Shown: positions 17,587 through 25,814 of the stretch, piece after piece
Layout: each line of letters opens with the position of its first letter
Position numbering within the stretch: the stretch's first letter is position 1
Assembly (NCBI GenBank): GCA_944380395.1
Contig: CALWHM010000011.1
Coordinates: forward strand, 1-52,283
Direction: 5' to 3'
DNA: 52,283 nucleotides
Source of the DNA: an uncultured Clostridia bacterium
Lineage (GTDB): Bacteria; Bacillota; Clostridia; Christensenellales; UBA3700
Notes under the pieces: model-generated
Databases searched by the model: none
The model's input: only the letters and a program-made list of their open reading frames with translations
Told to the model about the DNA's origin: nothing
Program-made: the position numbers and the translations under genes

Positions 17587-18087
17587 ATGATAAAAGGCAG
17601 AGTTTTCAAATTCGGAGACGATATAGATACGGACGTAATAGTCCCGGCAACATATTTGAGCACGTTCGACCCCAAGGAACTTGCCAAACATTGTATGGAG
17701 TACACCCACCCCGACTTTTACAAGACGGTGAAGGAAGGGGACATAGTGGTAGCGGGAAAGAACTTCGGCTGCGGCTCTTCGCGTGAGCACGCGCCCATCG
17801 CCTTGAAGGGCTGCGGAGTATCCATAGTGATAGCCAAATCCTTCGCGCGCATATTCTACCGCAACGCGCTGAACATCGGGCTTTACATCCTGGAATGCCC
17901 CGAAGCGGTGGACAACATAAAGGACGGGGATATAGTATCCGTCAACGTGGATACGGGTGTTGTCACCAATGAAAGCACGGGAAAAAGCTTTCAGGCGGCG
18001 CCGTTCCCCAAATTCATTCAGGAAATAATCGCATGCGGCGGACTTGTGGAAGCCATCAAAAGCGGCAAGTACACCGATCAGGAGTAA
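17587..18087 (+). CDS. leuD: 3-isopropylmalate dehydratase small subunit
   Basis: A 166-residue swivel-domain partner of LeuC. Typical blocks are [21 protein letters not shown] at the N-terminus, the loop [18 protein letters not shown] that contacts substrate, and [18 protein letters not shown]. The length matches the short LeuD that pairs with LeuC2. The start at 17587 is set by GGAGGAG overlapping the leuC stop; the frame is open further upstream but that part shadows leuC. leuB follows after 3 nt. Confidence 0.94.
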   Translation: MIKGRVFKFGDDIDTDVIVPATYLSTFDPKELAKHCMEYTHPDFYKTVKEGDIVVAGKNFGCGSSREHAPIALKGCGVSIVIAKSFARIFYRNALNIGLYILECPEAVDNIKDGDIVSVNVDTGVVTNESTGKSFQAAPFPKFIQEIIACGGLVEAIKSGKYTDQE

Positions 18088-18090
18088 AAA

Positions 18091-19155
18091 ATGGGAACAT
18101 ATAATATCGCAGTTATAAAAGGGGACGGCATAGGTCCCGAAGTCACGAGCGCGGCTATGGACGTGCTCACCAAAGTGGGCGAAAGATTTTCGCACAAATT
18201 CAACTTTACGGAAAGCGTTTGCGGAGGCGCGGCTTACGACAAGTACGGGGAGCCTCTGCCGCAGGAAAGTCTGGACATCTGCCTTAAAAGCGACAGCGTT
18301 CTGCTGGGCGCCGTGGGCGGACCTCAATACGACTTACTTCCCTATGAAAAGCGCCCCGAACGCGCGCTTTTGGGCGTGAGAAAAGCTATGGGGCTTTATG
18401 CAAATCTGCGCCCCGCGCGCCTTTTCCCCGCGCTTGAAAAAGTCTGCCCGCTCAAAAATCCCGGAAAGATAGACCTTTTGGTGGTGCGCGAACTCATCGG
18501 CGGCATATATTTCGGTGAAAAGGGTATGCGCCGCGGCAAATTCGGCGCGGAAGGGTATGACGTCATGGCTTACGGAGAGCTGGAAGTGGAGCGCATCTCG
18601 CGCGTGGCTTTTGAGCTGGCTCAAAAACGCCGCCATAAGGTTTCCAGTATAGATAAAGCCAACGTGCTCAAAACCTCCGGCTTGTGGAGAAAGTGCGTGC
18701 ACGACGTGCACTCCGACTATCCCGACGTGGAACTTGAAGACGTGCTTGTGGATAACGCCGCAATGCAGCTTGTGCGCGATCCCGCTCAATTCGACGTCAT
18801 CGTCACCGGCAACCTCTTCGGAGATATTCTCTCCGACCTGTCCGCAATGTGCGTGGGCAGCATAGGCATTCTGCCTTCCGCCAGCATAAACGAAACCACC
18901 CGCGGACTTTACGAGCCTATCCACGGTTCCGCCCCCACCATCGCCGGCAAGAATATAGCCAACCCTTTGGCAACCATTCTCTCCGCCGCAATGATGCTCC
19001 GCTATGCTTTCGACCTTGCAAAAGAAGCAGACGCCGTGGAAAACGCCGTGGAAAAGACCCTCGCTCAAGGCGCCAGAACCGCCGACCTTAAAGAAGAGGG
19101 ACTGCCCGTTTTGTCGACGACTGCCATGACGGAGCAGGTTATTAAGAATATATAA
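18091..19155 (+). CDS. leuB: 3-isopropylmalate dehydrogenase
   Basis: A 354-residue NAD-dependent beta-decarboxylating dehydrogenase that makes 2-ketoisocaproate, the last leucine-specific step before transamination. It begins with YNIAVIKGDGIGPEV. Substrate-site arginines occur in ERALLGVRKAMGLYANLRPAR. VRELIGGIYFG has the LeuB-specific segment in place of the Ser loop of isocitrate dehydrogenase. DKANVLKTSGLW and the metal-binding VTGNLFGDILSDLSAMCVGSIG follow, with EPIHGSAPTIAGKNIANPLA near the C-terminus. AGGAG precedes the ATG. It is last in the leuCDB operon. Confidence 0.95.
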   Translation: MGTYNIAVIKGDGIGPEVTSAAMDVLTKVGERFSHKFNFTESVCGGAAYDKYGEPLPQESLDICLKSDSVLLGAVGGPQYDLLPYEKRPERALLGVRKAMGLYANLRPARLFPALEKVCPLKNPGKIDLLVVRELIGGIYFGEKGMRRGKFGAEGYDVMAYGELEVERISRVAFELAQKRRHKVSSIDKANVLKTSGLWRKCVHDVHSDYPDVELEDVLVDNAAMQLVRDPAQFDVIVTGNLFGDILSDLSAMCVGSIGILPSASINETTRGLYEPIHGSAPTIAGKNIANPLATILSAAMMLRYAFDLAKEADAVENAVEKTLAQGARTADLKEEGLPVLSTTAMTEQVIKNI

Positions 19156-19180
19156 GCGGGAAAAGTTAATTCAAAAATAT

Positions 19181-19214
19181 AAAGGCGGCAAGGGATTGCC
19201 GTCTTTAATTTTTT
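19181..19214 (+). terminator. Terminator after leuB
   Basis: AAAGGCGGCAA-GGGA-TTGCCGTCTTT, an 11-bp stem with one G-T wobble, followed by AATTTTTT. Confidence 0.85.
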
Positions 19215-19615
19215 CATACACTTTTTCCGCCCACGAGGGCGCCGCATATAAGGCGCGTTTGAGCGTGACTACAAAGCAGCGACGTAAGCGCTGTGCGCTT
19301 CACTCATGATAAATATAAGCGAAGCAAAACCGCGTTTTTGCGAGCGTCACCTCTAAAACTTGCTGTGCAAGTTTTTAATCGGAAAGGGTTGGCGTGGTGA
19401 CCACGCTGTCTTAACCGCCGTGCAATAACAGCCGCTTTGTATATACTTATCTTCCTTGCACGCGCAATGGGTAGCCGTTGCGCGAAAAGAAGGGAGCACC
19501 GACCCTCAAGCAAGAGCAATCAAAGCCATAGCGGAGAGCAAACTTTGTTTTATGGTTTTGATACTGCAAGGCGGTTAAGGGGTGGAGCGTCCCACGCTCC
19601 CGGGCGCTTATCTTC
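19215..19615. repeat. Intergenic repeat remnants between leuB and the NuoE-like gene
   Basis: No gene seen. It contains GCGCCGCATATAAGGCGCG, the reverse complement of a piece of the long repeats at 7080 and 38575. Near the right end (19568-19600) the reversed GCGGTTAAGGGGTGGAGCGT and hairpin GGAGCGT-CCC-ACGCTCC of the composite repeat appear. A hairpin TCAAAGCCATA/TATGGTTTTGA lies near 19523-19562. Confidence 0.5.
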
Positions 19616-20107
19616 TTAGTATTTTGCCAAAATCTTGCCTACTTCGTCGGGATTGACTTTGCCGTACACGTCCTCGCCGATGGTCATAACGGGAGCAAGA
19701 CCGCAGCAGCCTATGCAGCGGGTAGCGGCAAGGGAGAACTTTCCGTCGGGGGTGCAGTCGCCGCTGCCGATGCCCAGCGCGGCGGATATTTTATCGAACA
19801 CCTGCTGAGAGCCTTTGACATAGCAGGCGGTGCCAAGGCATACGCCGATGGGATATTTGCCGTTGGGGGCAAGGGCGAATTGCGAATAAAAAGTTGTGAT
19901 GCCGAATATTTTTTCAAGCGGAATACCCGTTTCCTCGGAGACTATCTGCTGCACTTCCATAGGCAGGTATCCGTAAATTTCCTGAGCTTTTTGCAGGGCC
20001 GGCATGGCGCAGCCGTCCAATTTGGCTATTTCTTTCAGCTCTTTGCGGAGCTTGGCTTCTTGCTCTGCCGTTCCGGAAAAGGGAACGCCGGTCATCTTCT
20101 TCTTCAT
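19616..20107 (-). CDS. NuoE-like [2Fe-2S] thioredoxin-fold protein
   Basis: 163 residues matching the 24-kDa subunit of NADH dehydrogenase and of NAD(P)-linked hydrogenases and formate dehydrogenases. The thioredoxin-like [2Fe-2S] site has Cys90 and Cys95 (CLGTACYVKG) and Cys131 and Cys135 (CIGCCGLAPV), the C-x4-C...C-x3-C pattern. LPMEVQQIVSEETGIPLEKIFGITTFYSQF is the standard N-terminal helical block. It normally pairs with a NuoF-like flavoprotein and often a hydrogenase subunit, but neither is beside it. It may serve a complex encoded elsewhere. The ATG at 20107 is fixed by AGGAGG 6 nt upstream; an in-frame ATG at 20137 lacks one. Confidence 0.9.
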   Translation of the reverse strand: MKKKMTGVPFSGTAEQEAKLRKELKEIAKLDGCAMPALQKAQEIYGYLPMEVQQIVSEETGIPLEKIFGITTFYSQFALAPNGKYPIGVCLGTACYVKGSQQVFDKISAALGIGSGDCTPDGKFSLAATRCIGCCGLAPVMTIGEDVYGKVNPDEVGKILAKY

Positions 20108-20214
20108 AAATTCCTCCTGACAGGCGCGCTTTCGCACGCATCTTGTATATTATAGCATACGCGCGGGCATAATGCAAGAAATCGGAAGACATTGCGGCGG
20201 GCGGCGGTTTACTA

Positions 20215-20243
20215 TTGCATTGTATAAAAAAGAGTGGTATAGT
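20215..20243 (+). promoter_or_regulatory. Promoter of the NifX-like gene
   Basis: TTGCAT (20215-20220), 17-nt spacer, TATAGT (20238-20243); about 45 nt before the ATG at 20289. Confidence 0.6.
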
Positions 20244-20288
20244 ATACTTAATTTGAAGCCGCAAGATACGGCAAAACGGAGGCAGTTT

Positions 20289-20702
20289 ATGAAAATAGCG
20301 GTAACTTACGAAAACGAGGAAGTGTTTCAGCACTTCGGACATACGGAAAATTTCAAGATCTACACCATAAAAGACGGCGCGGTATCCGAAGCGCACGTGG
20401 AACCTACGCAGGGCAGCGGACATAGCGCGCTTGCGGGATTTTTGGCGGAGCGGAACGTGGACGCGCTCATATGCGGAGGCATAGGTCAAGGCGCGAAAAA
20501 CGCGCTTGCGCAGGCGGGAATAACGCTGTACGGCGGAGTAGTCGGCAAAGCCGACGACGCGGTCAGGGCGCTTTTGAACGGCACGCTTGCGTATGACGGG
20601 GACGCAACTTGTTCACACCGCGAACACGAAGGCGGACAATGCGGAAGCCACGACAACTGCGGCGGTCACGACGGCTGCGCTTCTCACGGGTGCCGCGGAT
20701 AA
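20289..20702 (+). CDS. NifX/NafY-like (dinitrogenase Fe-Mo cofactor) domain protein with a His/Cys-rich tail
   Basis: 137 residues. The first 100 or so form the NifX/NifB C-terminal-like domain: MKIAVTYENEEVFQHFGHTENFKIY, ALAGFLAERNVDALICGGIGQGAKNALAQAGITLYGGV and a GKADDAVRALLNG end. Such stand-alone domains bind Fe-S or Fe-Mo cofactor precursors, and in non-diazotrophs probably handle iron-sulfur species. The last 30 residues are packed with Cys, His, Gly and Asp (CSHREHEGGQCGSHDNC and on), a likely metal-binding tail. GGAGG lies 7 nt before the ATG at 20289. No nif genes are nearby. The neighbour on the other strand is an iron-sulfur NuoE-like protein. Confidence 0.85.
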   Translation: MKIAVTYENEEVFQHFGHTENFKIYTIKDGAVSEAHVEPTQGSGHSALAGFLAERNVDALICGGIGQGAKNALAQAGITLYGGVVGKADDAVRALLNGTLAYDGDATCSHREHEGGQCGSHDNCGGHDGCASHGCRG

Positions 20703-20707
20703 CAAGG

Positions 20708-21352
20708 TCACCCTTCAATGGCGGTGCGCACGGTTTTGGTCAAAATTTTCGGCTGCCTGCCGCCCAAGGGAAGGGGAAGGCGGGAGATGTTTTCAAAGGA
20801 GCTTTTGAGCAGCGTTCCGCCGCTTGAATAACAGCCGCAGCGTTCGGGGGTTATTGCGCATACGCCGCAGTCGCACAGCGCGGCTAGAGAGGAAAATAGC
20901 CCCGCGCGATAACTTTCGGCAAAGCAAAAGACGGCTGCGGGCGCGCATATGGCAAGCCGCGCCCAAAGCTCGGGATAGGCGATGTCCTCTCCCAGCAATA
21001 TGCCTATCCTGCCGCGCGAAGTGTTGTAACAGCGCAGCGCTCCGCCCGGGGAGTGGAATGTGAGCGGATTTATTTCATCCGAAACGCCGCATATTTCCCC
21101 GTCCACCACGGCGGCGGAGTTGAATATCCCGCCCGCGGCGCAGAAGTCGGAGTGCAGCAAAACGGTTATGCCCTTGTCGCGGGACAGGGCGGTCAGGCGT
21201 GAAAAAATATCGCTGTTCCCCCGTAGTTCTTCGTTCATATCCACGCACTTCACCGCGCCGCAGGAGAGCACGAGCACGTCCTTGGCGCTCACGGACGGCA
21301 GATGGGAGAGCAAAAAGCCGTTAAGGGAGATATTTTTCACCACGCATAGCAT
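20708..21352 (-). CDS. Nitrilase-superfamily relative lacking the catalytic cysteine
   Basis: 214 residues resembling the carbon-nitrogen hydrolase fold: GITVLLHSDFCAAGGIFNSAAVVDGE, then RGRIGILLGEDIAYPELWARLAICAPAAVFC, which aligns with the usual G-K-I-G-x-x-I-C-x-D-x-x-F-P-E block. The position of the nucleophilic Cys is Gly121 (LLGEDIAYPE). The Lys of the Glu-Lys-Cys triad is also not evident, and the protein is shorter than the usual 260-280 residues. It is therefore probably not an active amidase, perhaps a structural or regulatory relative or a decaying gene. The start (ATG 21352) lacks a clear ribosome binding site. It is convergent with the NifX-like gene and divergent from the ATP-grasp gene. 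Confidence 0.6.
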   Translation of the reverse strand: MLCVVKNISLNGFLLSHLPSVSAKDVLVLSCGAVKCVDMNEELRGNSDIFSRLTALSRDKGITVLLHSDFCAAGGIFNSAAVVDGEICGVSDEINPLTFHSPGGALRCYNTSRGRIGILLGEDIAYPELWARLAICAPAAVFCFAESYRAGLFSSLAALCDCGVCAITPERCGCYSSGGTLLKSSFENISRLPLPLGGRQPKILTKTVRTAIEG

Positions 21353-21372
21353 GCTTTATAGTATGAAAAATC

Positions 21373-21401
21373 TTGAATAAGGTGTGAAAGTGTGGTAAAA
21401 T
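21373..21401 (+). promoter_or_regulatory. Promoter predicted to give a leaderless ATP-grasp mRNA
   Basis: TTGAAT (21373-21378), 17-nt spacer, TAAAAT (21396-21401). Only 7 nt separate the -10 from the ATG at 21409, so transcription should start at or one base before the start codon. There is no Shine-Dalgarno. Confidence 0.55.
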
Positions 21402-21408
21402 TCAAAAT

Positions 21409-22287
21409 ATGAAGGCAATAATTCTCACCAATGCATATAAGGACATACCGCAGACGCGCAGTCAAAGCGCGCGCCTTAAACAGGAGCTGGAAAAGCGCGG
21501 CGTGCCTGCCGATATAATGCGCAACGACTTTTTTGCCGCTTATATCGAGGGCGGCAGAGCCGTGAGCAAGCTGGCGGAATACGATTTTTGCATATATCTT
21601 GATAAGGATAAATACATCTCTTATCTTTTGGAGCGCGCGGGCTTAAAGCTGTTCAATTCCGCACGCGCCGTGGAACTGTGCGATGACAAGATGACAACCG
21701 CCCTAACATTGACAAATTGCGGGATCCCTATGCCCAAAACGCTGCCGGGGCTGCTCTGTTACGACGAAAGCGCGCCCTTAAACGAGCAAGCTTTGCGCAT
21801 GGCGGCGCGGGAGCTGGGTTATCCCGTCGTGGTGAAGAGCAGTTTCGGGTCTATGGGCACGGGCGTGTTCAAGGCGTGCGACTTCGGACAGCTGAAAGAA
21901 GCCGCCGAAAAGCTGAAAATGCAGCCACATCTGTTCCAGCAATACATTAAGGAGAGTAAGGGCAGGGATATCCGCGTGATAGTCATAGGCGGGAAAACCG
22001 CGGCGGCTATGGAGCGCGTTTCGGACGGAGATTTCCGTTCCAATATAGCCGCGGGCGGCAGAGGCAGAGAGATAGCGCTGCCTGAGCAGGCAAAAGACAT
22101 AGCGGAAAAAGCGGCGCGGGAGTTGGGGCTTGATTATTGCGGCGCGGACATTTTATTCGGCAGGGACGGATATTTGCTGTGCGAAGTCAATTCCAACGCC
22201 TTCTTTGACGGAATAGAGGCTGTCACGGGCGTGAGTGTGGCGGGACTGTATGCCGAACACATATTAAAGGTTATGCAAAAAAGATAA
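21409..22287 (+). CDS. RimK-family ATP-grasp ligase
   Basis: A 292-residue ATP-grasp enzyme that would join an amino acid (often glutamate) or similar amine to a carboxylate with ATP. The pre-ATP-grasp domain is about residues 1-95. NSARAVELCDDKMTTALTLTNCGIPMPKTL leads into the ATP-grasp fold with GYPVVVKSSFGSMGTGVFKA (phosphate loop), LFQQYIKESKGRDIRVIVIGG and FRSNIAAGGRG. Mg-binding ends in LLCEVNSNAFFDGIEAVTGV. It resembles RimK, LysX and MptN-type ligases. The substrate cannot be told, as no carrier protein is adjacent. It stands alone, transcribed from a promoter that abuts its start codon. Confidence 0.88.
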   Translation: MKAIILTNAYKDIPQTRSQSARLKQELEKRGVPADIMRNDFFAAYIEGGRAVSKLAEYDFCIYLDKDKYISYLLERAGLKLFNSARAVELCDDKMTTALTLTNCGIPMPKTLPGLLCYDESAPLNEQALRMAARELGYPVVVKSSFGSMGTGVFKACDFGQLKEAAEKLKMQPHLFQQYIKESKGRDIRVIVIGGKTAAAMERVSDGDFRSNIAAGGRGREIALPEQAKDIAEKAARELGLDYCGADILFGRDGYLLCEVNSNAFFDGIEAVTGVSVAGLYAEHILKVMQKR

Positions 22288-22295
22288 AGCAAAAA

Positions 22296-22320
22296 GCGCC
22301 CGCCGCAAGGCAGGCGCCTT
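22296..22320. terminator. Bidirectional terminator between the ATP-grasp and GH30 genes
   Basis: GCGCC-C-GCC-GCAA-GGC-A-GGCGC stem with one internal mismatch. A run of five T follows on the minus strand (for the GH30 gene) and a weaker CTTTAT on the plus strand. Confidence 0.7.
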
Positions 22321-22334
22321 TATCAAAGTTCGAA

Positions 22335-23912
22335 TTATTTCAAAACTATCGTGGTCACGGAGTTTGCGCCGACGACAACGCTTTGCTTGAAAGCGCCGTC
22401 ATAAGTCACTGCGCAGTCGTTATTCGCGTCAGTGGTCGCTATCGTCATATCCGTATATCCGCCGGCTATGTTTACGGGATAATTCTTGGTTGAATCGTTC
22501 ACCAAAACTATCGTTACCGTGCCGTCCTTCCTCAAAAACGCAGTGCCGGACAGCTCGTCGCCGTAAGCGGAGGAGGCGTTCAGCCATTGCAGATCCACCC
22601 TTGTATCGCCCGTCTGCACATATTTGGAATATTGCATCATTGCGTAATAACGCTTGACGTACTTTATCTCCGTGGAAACGGTCTTATCGGGATCGTCCGC
22701 GGAAGGGAAGAAGTAGTCCCAATACACAAGCCCGTCGTTGTAATCGTAATCGCTTACGGCTATCCACCACGACCACGAACGCGCGCCCAGATATTGCAGG
22801 TCTTTGTCCATCATCTTGGCAACGTACACCGCGGAATCTATGCCCGCGTCCACGCCGCCTTCCATATGGCACACTTCCGTCATATCGTATTGGGGAACGT
22901 AGCCTTCGGGAAGTATGTTTGCAATACGCGAAACGTAGGAAAGGCGGGCTTCGTTACTCATAGGCTCCCCGTAAGCGTGCACGGAAAAGCCGTCCAAATG
23001 CGTGAAGCAGGGATATTTGGACAGTTCGTAAATATATTCCACGGCGCGGCTCTTCACATCGTAAGAAGTGTAGTTGCCGCTTTCCACGGCGGAGATGGTC
23101 ACATCGAGGGAGGCGGTGGAAGAGGCGTTGTATTCCTCTATCGCGTTATAAAGCGTGTTGATGACTTTCGCCGCTTCCGCGGGTTCGTAGTGGCAGCCTT
23201 CCTGCGTGGAGCCGTCGCCGCCCCACTTGTGCTGAGGCTCGTTTACGGGGCTTATCGTGTCAACTTGAATGCCGTTTGCTATCAGCAGGCGCACGCAGTT
23301 GATGACATATGCGGCAAAGGCTTCGTAGTTTTCTTCGGGCAGATTGCTGTCGTATTCGTTCGTGCCGTGAGTCTTGCCGTTGGCGGTGAGCAGGTAGTGA
23401 GGAGAGTTGACGAACACCACAACTTTTTCCACGGTGGAGCCGGGCTGTTTTAAGCATTGCTGCAAAAAGCTTACGGCGTTGATGTCCTTGTCTATGCTGT
23501 ATTTGGTAAAATCGGAAAAGTTGTCCAACAAAGACATGCTCTCGTCGTACTTGGACGAATCGAACAGGGAATAAGCCTTGCGCTCCTGCACGTAGTTTAT
23601 TCCTTGCTCCGCGCCCATCTCCGCAGAGCCGCCGCCGATGTTATAGCGGTAAATGGTAAGCCCCAAGCCGTTCTCGGAGTAGAGCGTTTCCGCCAGCGAC
23701 TGCTGCGCCGCAGAGCCTGCGGGTACGGTCTGTGACCACCATGCGGAAGAAGCTCCCCAGCCCGTCATAGTCTGATAGGTTACGGAAGAGTCCACCGCCA
23801 GACAATTTGAAAGACCGTCCGGATTGAGGTCGGATGTTTTGCCGCAGCCCGCCGCAACGCCTATCACGGCGGCAAGGAGCAGCACGATGGCGATAAATTT
23901 AACTTTCTTCAT
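22335..23912 (-). CDS. GH30-family glycoside hydrolase lipoprotein
   Basis: A 525-residue exported glycosidase. The N-terminal signal MKKVKFIAIVLLLAAVIGVAAGC has Cys23 in a usable though imperfect lipobox, so it is probably tethered to the membrane. The (beta/alpha)8 domain opens with TMTGWGASSAWWSQT. The likely acid/base is Glu225 in SPVNEPQHKWGG and the nucleophile Glu346 in YDMTEVCHMEGG. RSWSWWIAVSDYDYNDGLVYW lies at strand 8. A C-terminal beta-sandwich follows, typical of GH30. The closest theme is beta-1,6-galactanase or related endo-enzymes, but substrate is not certain. GGGAG lies 4 nt before the ATG. It overlaps the upstream membrane gene by 14 nt, indicating a coupled operon. Confidence 0.88.
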   Translation of the reverse strand: MKKVKFIAIVLLLAAVIGVAAGCGKTSDLNPDGLSNCLAVDSSVTYQTMTGWGASSAWWSQTVPAGSAAQQSLAETLYSENGLGLTIYRYNIGGGSAEMGAEQGINYVQERKAYSLFDSSKYDESMSLLDNFSDFTKYSIDKDINAVSFLQQCLKQPGSTVEKVVVFVNSPHYLLTANGKTHGTNEYDSNLPEENYEAFAAYVINCVRLLIANGIQVDTISPVNEPQHKWGGDGSTQEGCHYEPAEAAKVINTLYNAIEEYNASSTASLDVTISAVESGNYTSYDVKSRAVEYIYELSKYPCFTHLDGFSVHAYGEPMSNEARLSYVSRIANILPEGYVPQYDMTEVCHMEGGVDAGIDSAVYVAKMMDKDLQYLGARSWSWWIAVSDYDYNDGLVYWDYFFPSADDPDKTVSTEIKYVKRYYAMMQYSKYVQTGDTRVDLQWLNASSAYGDELSGTAFLRKDGTVTIVLVNDSTKNYPVNIAGGYTDMTIATTDANNDCAVTYDGAFKQSVVVGANSVTTIVLK

Positions 23913-25671
23913 TGTACTCCCTCTTCTTCTTTCTTTTAATATATATCACAACGCCCAGCATCACTCCCAGAGCCGCCAGCACGCACAGCACCACTATCAG
24001 CGTTATCTGCACGGTGGTAAGGGCGTTCATAGTTATGTTTTCCGTCAGCACGTAAGCGATGGAATCGCCGTAGAATACGCACGTCCACGCGCTGTTTTCG
24101 TCATAAGGCGAAGCCAGCATAAGTTCGGTGTTGTCGGGAAGTTCCGCCGCAACCTGCGAATTTTCATCGGGCTGGGTGAACAGCTTTACGTATACTCCCG
24201 CCCGCCCCGAATTTATCTTGCAGTGGTCGTGCACTCCCGCGGGGGAATAGCTCACGTAAGGGCACACAAGCCGCGCGTCCATATAGCCCGTCAAAGTTTC
24301 GTCATTCACGCTGATAAGCACTTTGCACCAGCTCTCTCCGCCCGCGTTCAATATCCCTTCGGCAACCAAAAGCACGTGCGCGCTCTCTTCCCCCTTTGTC
24401 ATCACAACGCCGCCGCTCTCGTCCGTGGACAGAGTGCAAAGCTCTCCGCTTGCCTTGTAAGGGAAGTTGTAAACGGGCGTTTGCGTTATCCCGTGCAGGG
24501 GCTGCGCCGCGGTGTAGCCGGGGGCTTCGGGCTCGCTCAGCTTGGAGGCGGAAGAAGGCACATATCCGTATTCGCCGTCCTGAGTTACGCAATAATAGTA
24601 GGAAGCCGCGCCGTCGCCGCCGTCGTAGCTCACCTGTTTGAGCGCGATTATTCCGCCCGTCACCTGCGCCACCACCTCCAAATCGCGGGGAGAGCGGTAA
24701 AGCGTTATCACGTCGCCTTCAAGCGGCAGCAGGGTCTGCACCAAATCGAATTGAGTGGGCGCAAGATATTTTTCCGCGTCGTAGCACTTGTTATATACAA
24801 GATTGTCGGAGGTTATCGTATAGCGCTTTATCGCAAGCGCGTCCTTATCGAAAGCGTACAAATATTCCCCTTCGATATCTATCGCGGAAGCGTAGGACAT
24901 TCCGGAGAGCTTTACGATGGAGATGGAATCGTTCGGCTTTGCCGAAAGCGGTTCTTTGGTGACAAAAACGCCGTTTTCCGCCGAAAGGTAAAGCAGTCCG
25001 TCGGAAACAGCCAAGCCGCGAACGGAAGAAAGCAGCGATGGCGAAAATAAAGATTTAACCGCATTATTATCCGCAGCGCCGCCGTCATAAAAATATACGC
25101 CGCTATCTTTTGAAAAGTATACCGTATCCGTAAAGACAAAAGCCGTTGAATCGGCATATGTCGTGGTATCGCCGGCGGTCACGCGGTGGGAACCGTTGTC
25201 TGCGCCCGTGGATATATTGTAAAGCCATTCGTTCGTAAGCAATAAAATATCTTCGCCGTCCGTACTCAAACAAACGCTTGAAGCAAGGACGGAAGAAGAA
25301 ACGGAAGCGGATACGGGTTTGGATATGCCGTTTTCGTCATAAGGGAAAATAAGCAGTTTACAGGAGCTGTCCGTGCGTGAAAGCACGGCTATTTTATTTG
25401 AAGTTATCTCAATATCCACCGCTTCGCCCTCGAACGCCGAAGTTACGGTGCGGGGATCGGAAGAGTAGGAAATATCCACTATAGAGAGGGTATTGCCGCT
25501 TGTATACGCTATATGCGTGGCGGACACGGCAAAAACGCTGTTCTGCGTAAGGGTGACCGGCGCGGGATTTTCCGCGTCAGCCGCGGGCGCAAACAAGAAC
25601 GCCGCGCAAATAAATAAACACAGCGCAACGGCAATAACGATAATACCGCAAATTTTCCGCCCGATAGTCAT
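23899..25671 (-). CDS. Secreted, membrane-anchored beta-propeller/SH3-like protein
   Basis: 590 residues from ATG 25671. A signal peptide (IGRKICGIIVIAVALCLFICAAF) leads into about 330 residues of short repeated beta-strand blades (VFAVSATHIAYTSGNTLSIVDIS, AVDIEITSNKIAVLSRTD, YLYAFDKDALAIKRYTI), resembling a WD40/PQQ-like propeller. Next come Ser- and Glu-rich segments and an SH3b-like stretch (GVYVKLFTQPDENSQVAAEL). A C-terminal helix ITLIVVLCVLAALGVMLGVVIYI is followed by a basic tail, so the bulk is extracytoplasmic. It may be a carbohydrate-sensing or scaffolding partner of the GH30 enzyme translated next. The frame extends to 25863, but the promoter lies inside that extension and directly abuts the ATG at 25671. 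Confidence 0.7.
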   Translation of the reverse strand: MTIGRKICGIIVIAVALCLFICAAFLFAPAADAENPAPVTLTQNSVFAVSATHIAYTSGNTLSIVDISYSSDPRTVTSAFEGEAVDIEITSNKIAVLSRTDSSCKLLIFPYDENGISKPVSASVSSSVLASSVCLSTDGEDILLLTNEWLYNISTGADNGSHRVTAGDTTTYADSTAFVFTDTVYFSKDSGVYFYDGGAADNNAVKSLFSPSLLSSVRGLAVSDGLLYLSAENGVFVTKEPLSAKPNDSISIVKLSGMSYASAIDIEGEYLYAFDKDALAIKRYTITSDNLVYNKCYDAEKYLAPTQFDLVQTLLPLEGDVITLYRSPRDLEVVAQVTGGIIALKQVSYDGGDGAASYYYCVTQDGEYGYVPSSASKLSEPEAPGYTAAQPLHGITQTPVYNFPYKASGELCTLSTDESGGVVMTKGEESAHVLLVAEGILNAGGESWCKVLISVNDETLTGYMDARLVCPYVSYSPAGVHDHCKINSGRAGVYVKLFTQPDENSQVAAELPDNTELMLASPYDENSAWTCVFYGDSIAYVLTENITMNALTTVQITLIVVLCVLAALGVMLGVVIYIKRKKKREYNEES

Positions 25672-25677
25672 AGGTAG

Positions 25678-25706
25678 ATTATAGCATAAAAATATTGCGC
25701 GCGCAA
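25678..25706 (-). promoter_or_regulatory. Promoter predicted to give a leaderless propeller-GH30 mRNA
   Basis: On the minus strand TTGCGC (25701-25706), 17-nt spacer, TATAAT (25678-25683). Exactly 6 nt separate the -10 from the ATG at 25671. It drives the propeller-GH30 operon away from the alpha-CTD/WG gene. Confidence 0.7.
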
Positions 25707-25779
25707 GAGTTTGCGATAAAAACGGAAAATCGGCAAAGCGGCGGGTATTTTGAAATTGCAAAACCGTTAAGCGCGTTAG

Positions 25780-25808
25780 TTGCAAAATTTTTCGCGGTGT
25801 GGTAATAT
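25780..25808 (+). promoter_or_regulatory. Promoter predicted to give a leaderless alpha-CTD/WG mRNA
   Basis: TTGCAA (25780-25785), 17-nt spacer, TAATAT (25803-25808). Exactly 6 nt precede the ATG at 25815. It is back-to-back with the promoter of the propeller-GH30 operon. Confidence 0.65.
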
Positions 25809-25814
25809 GATGGC

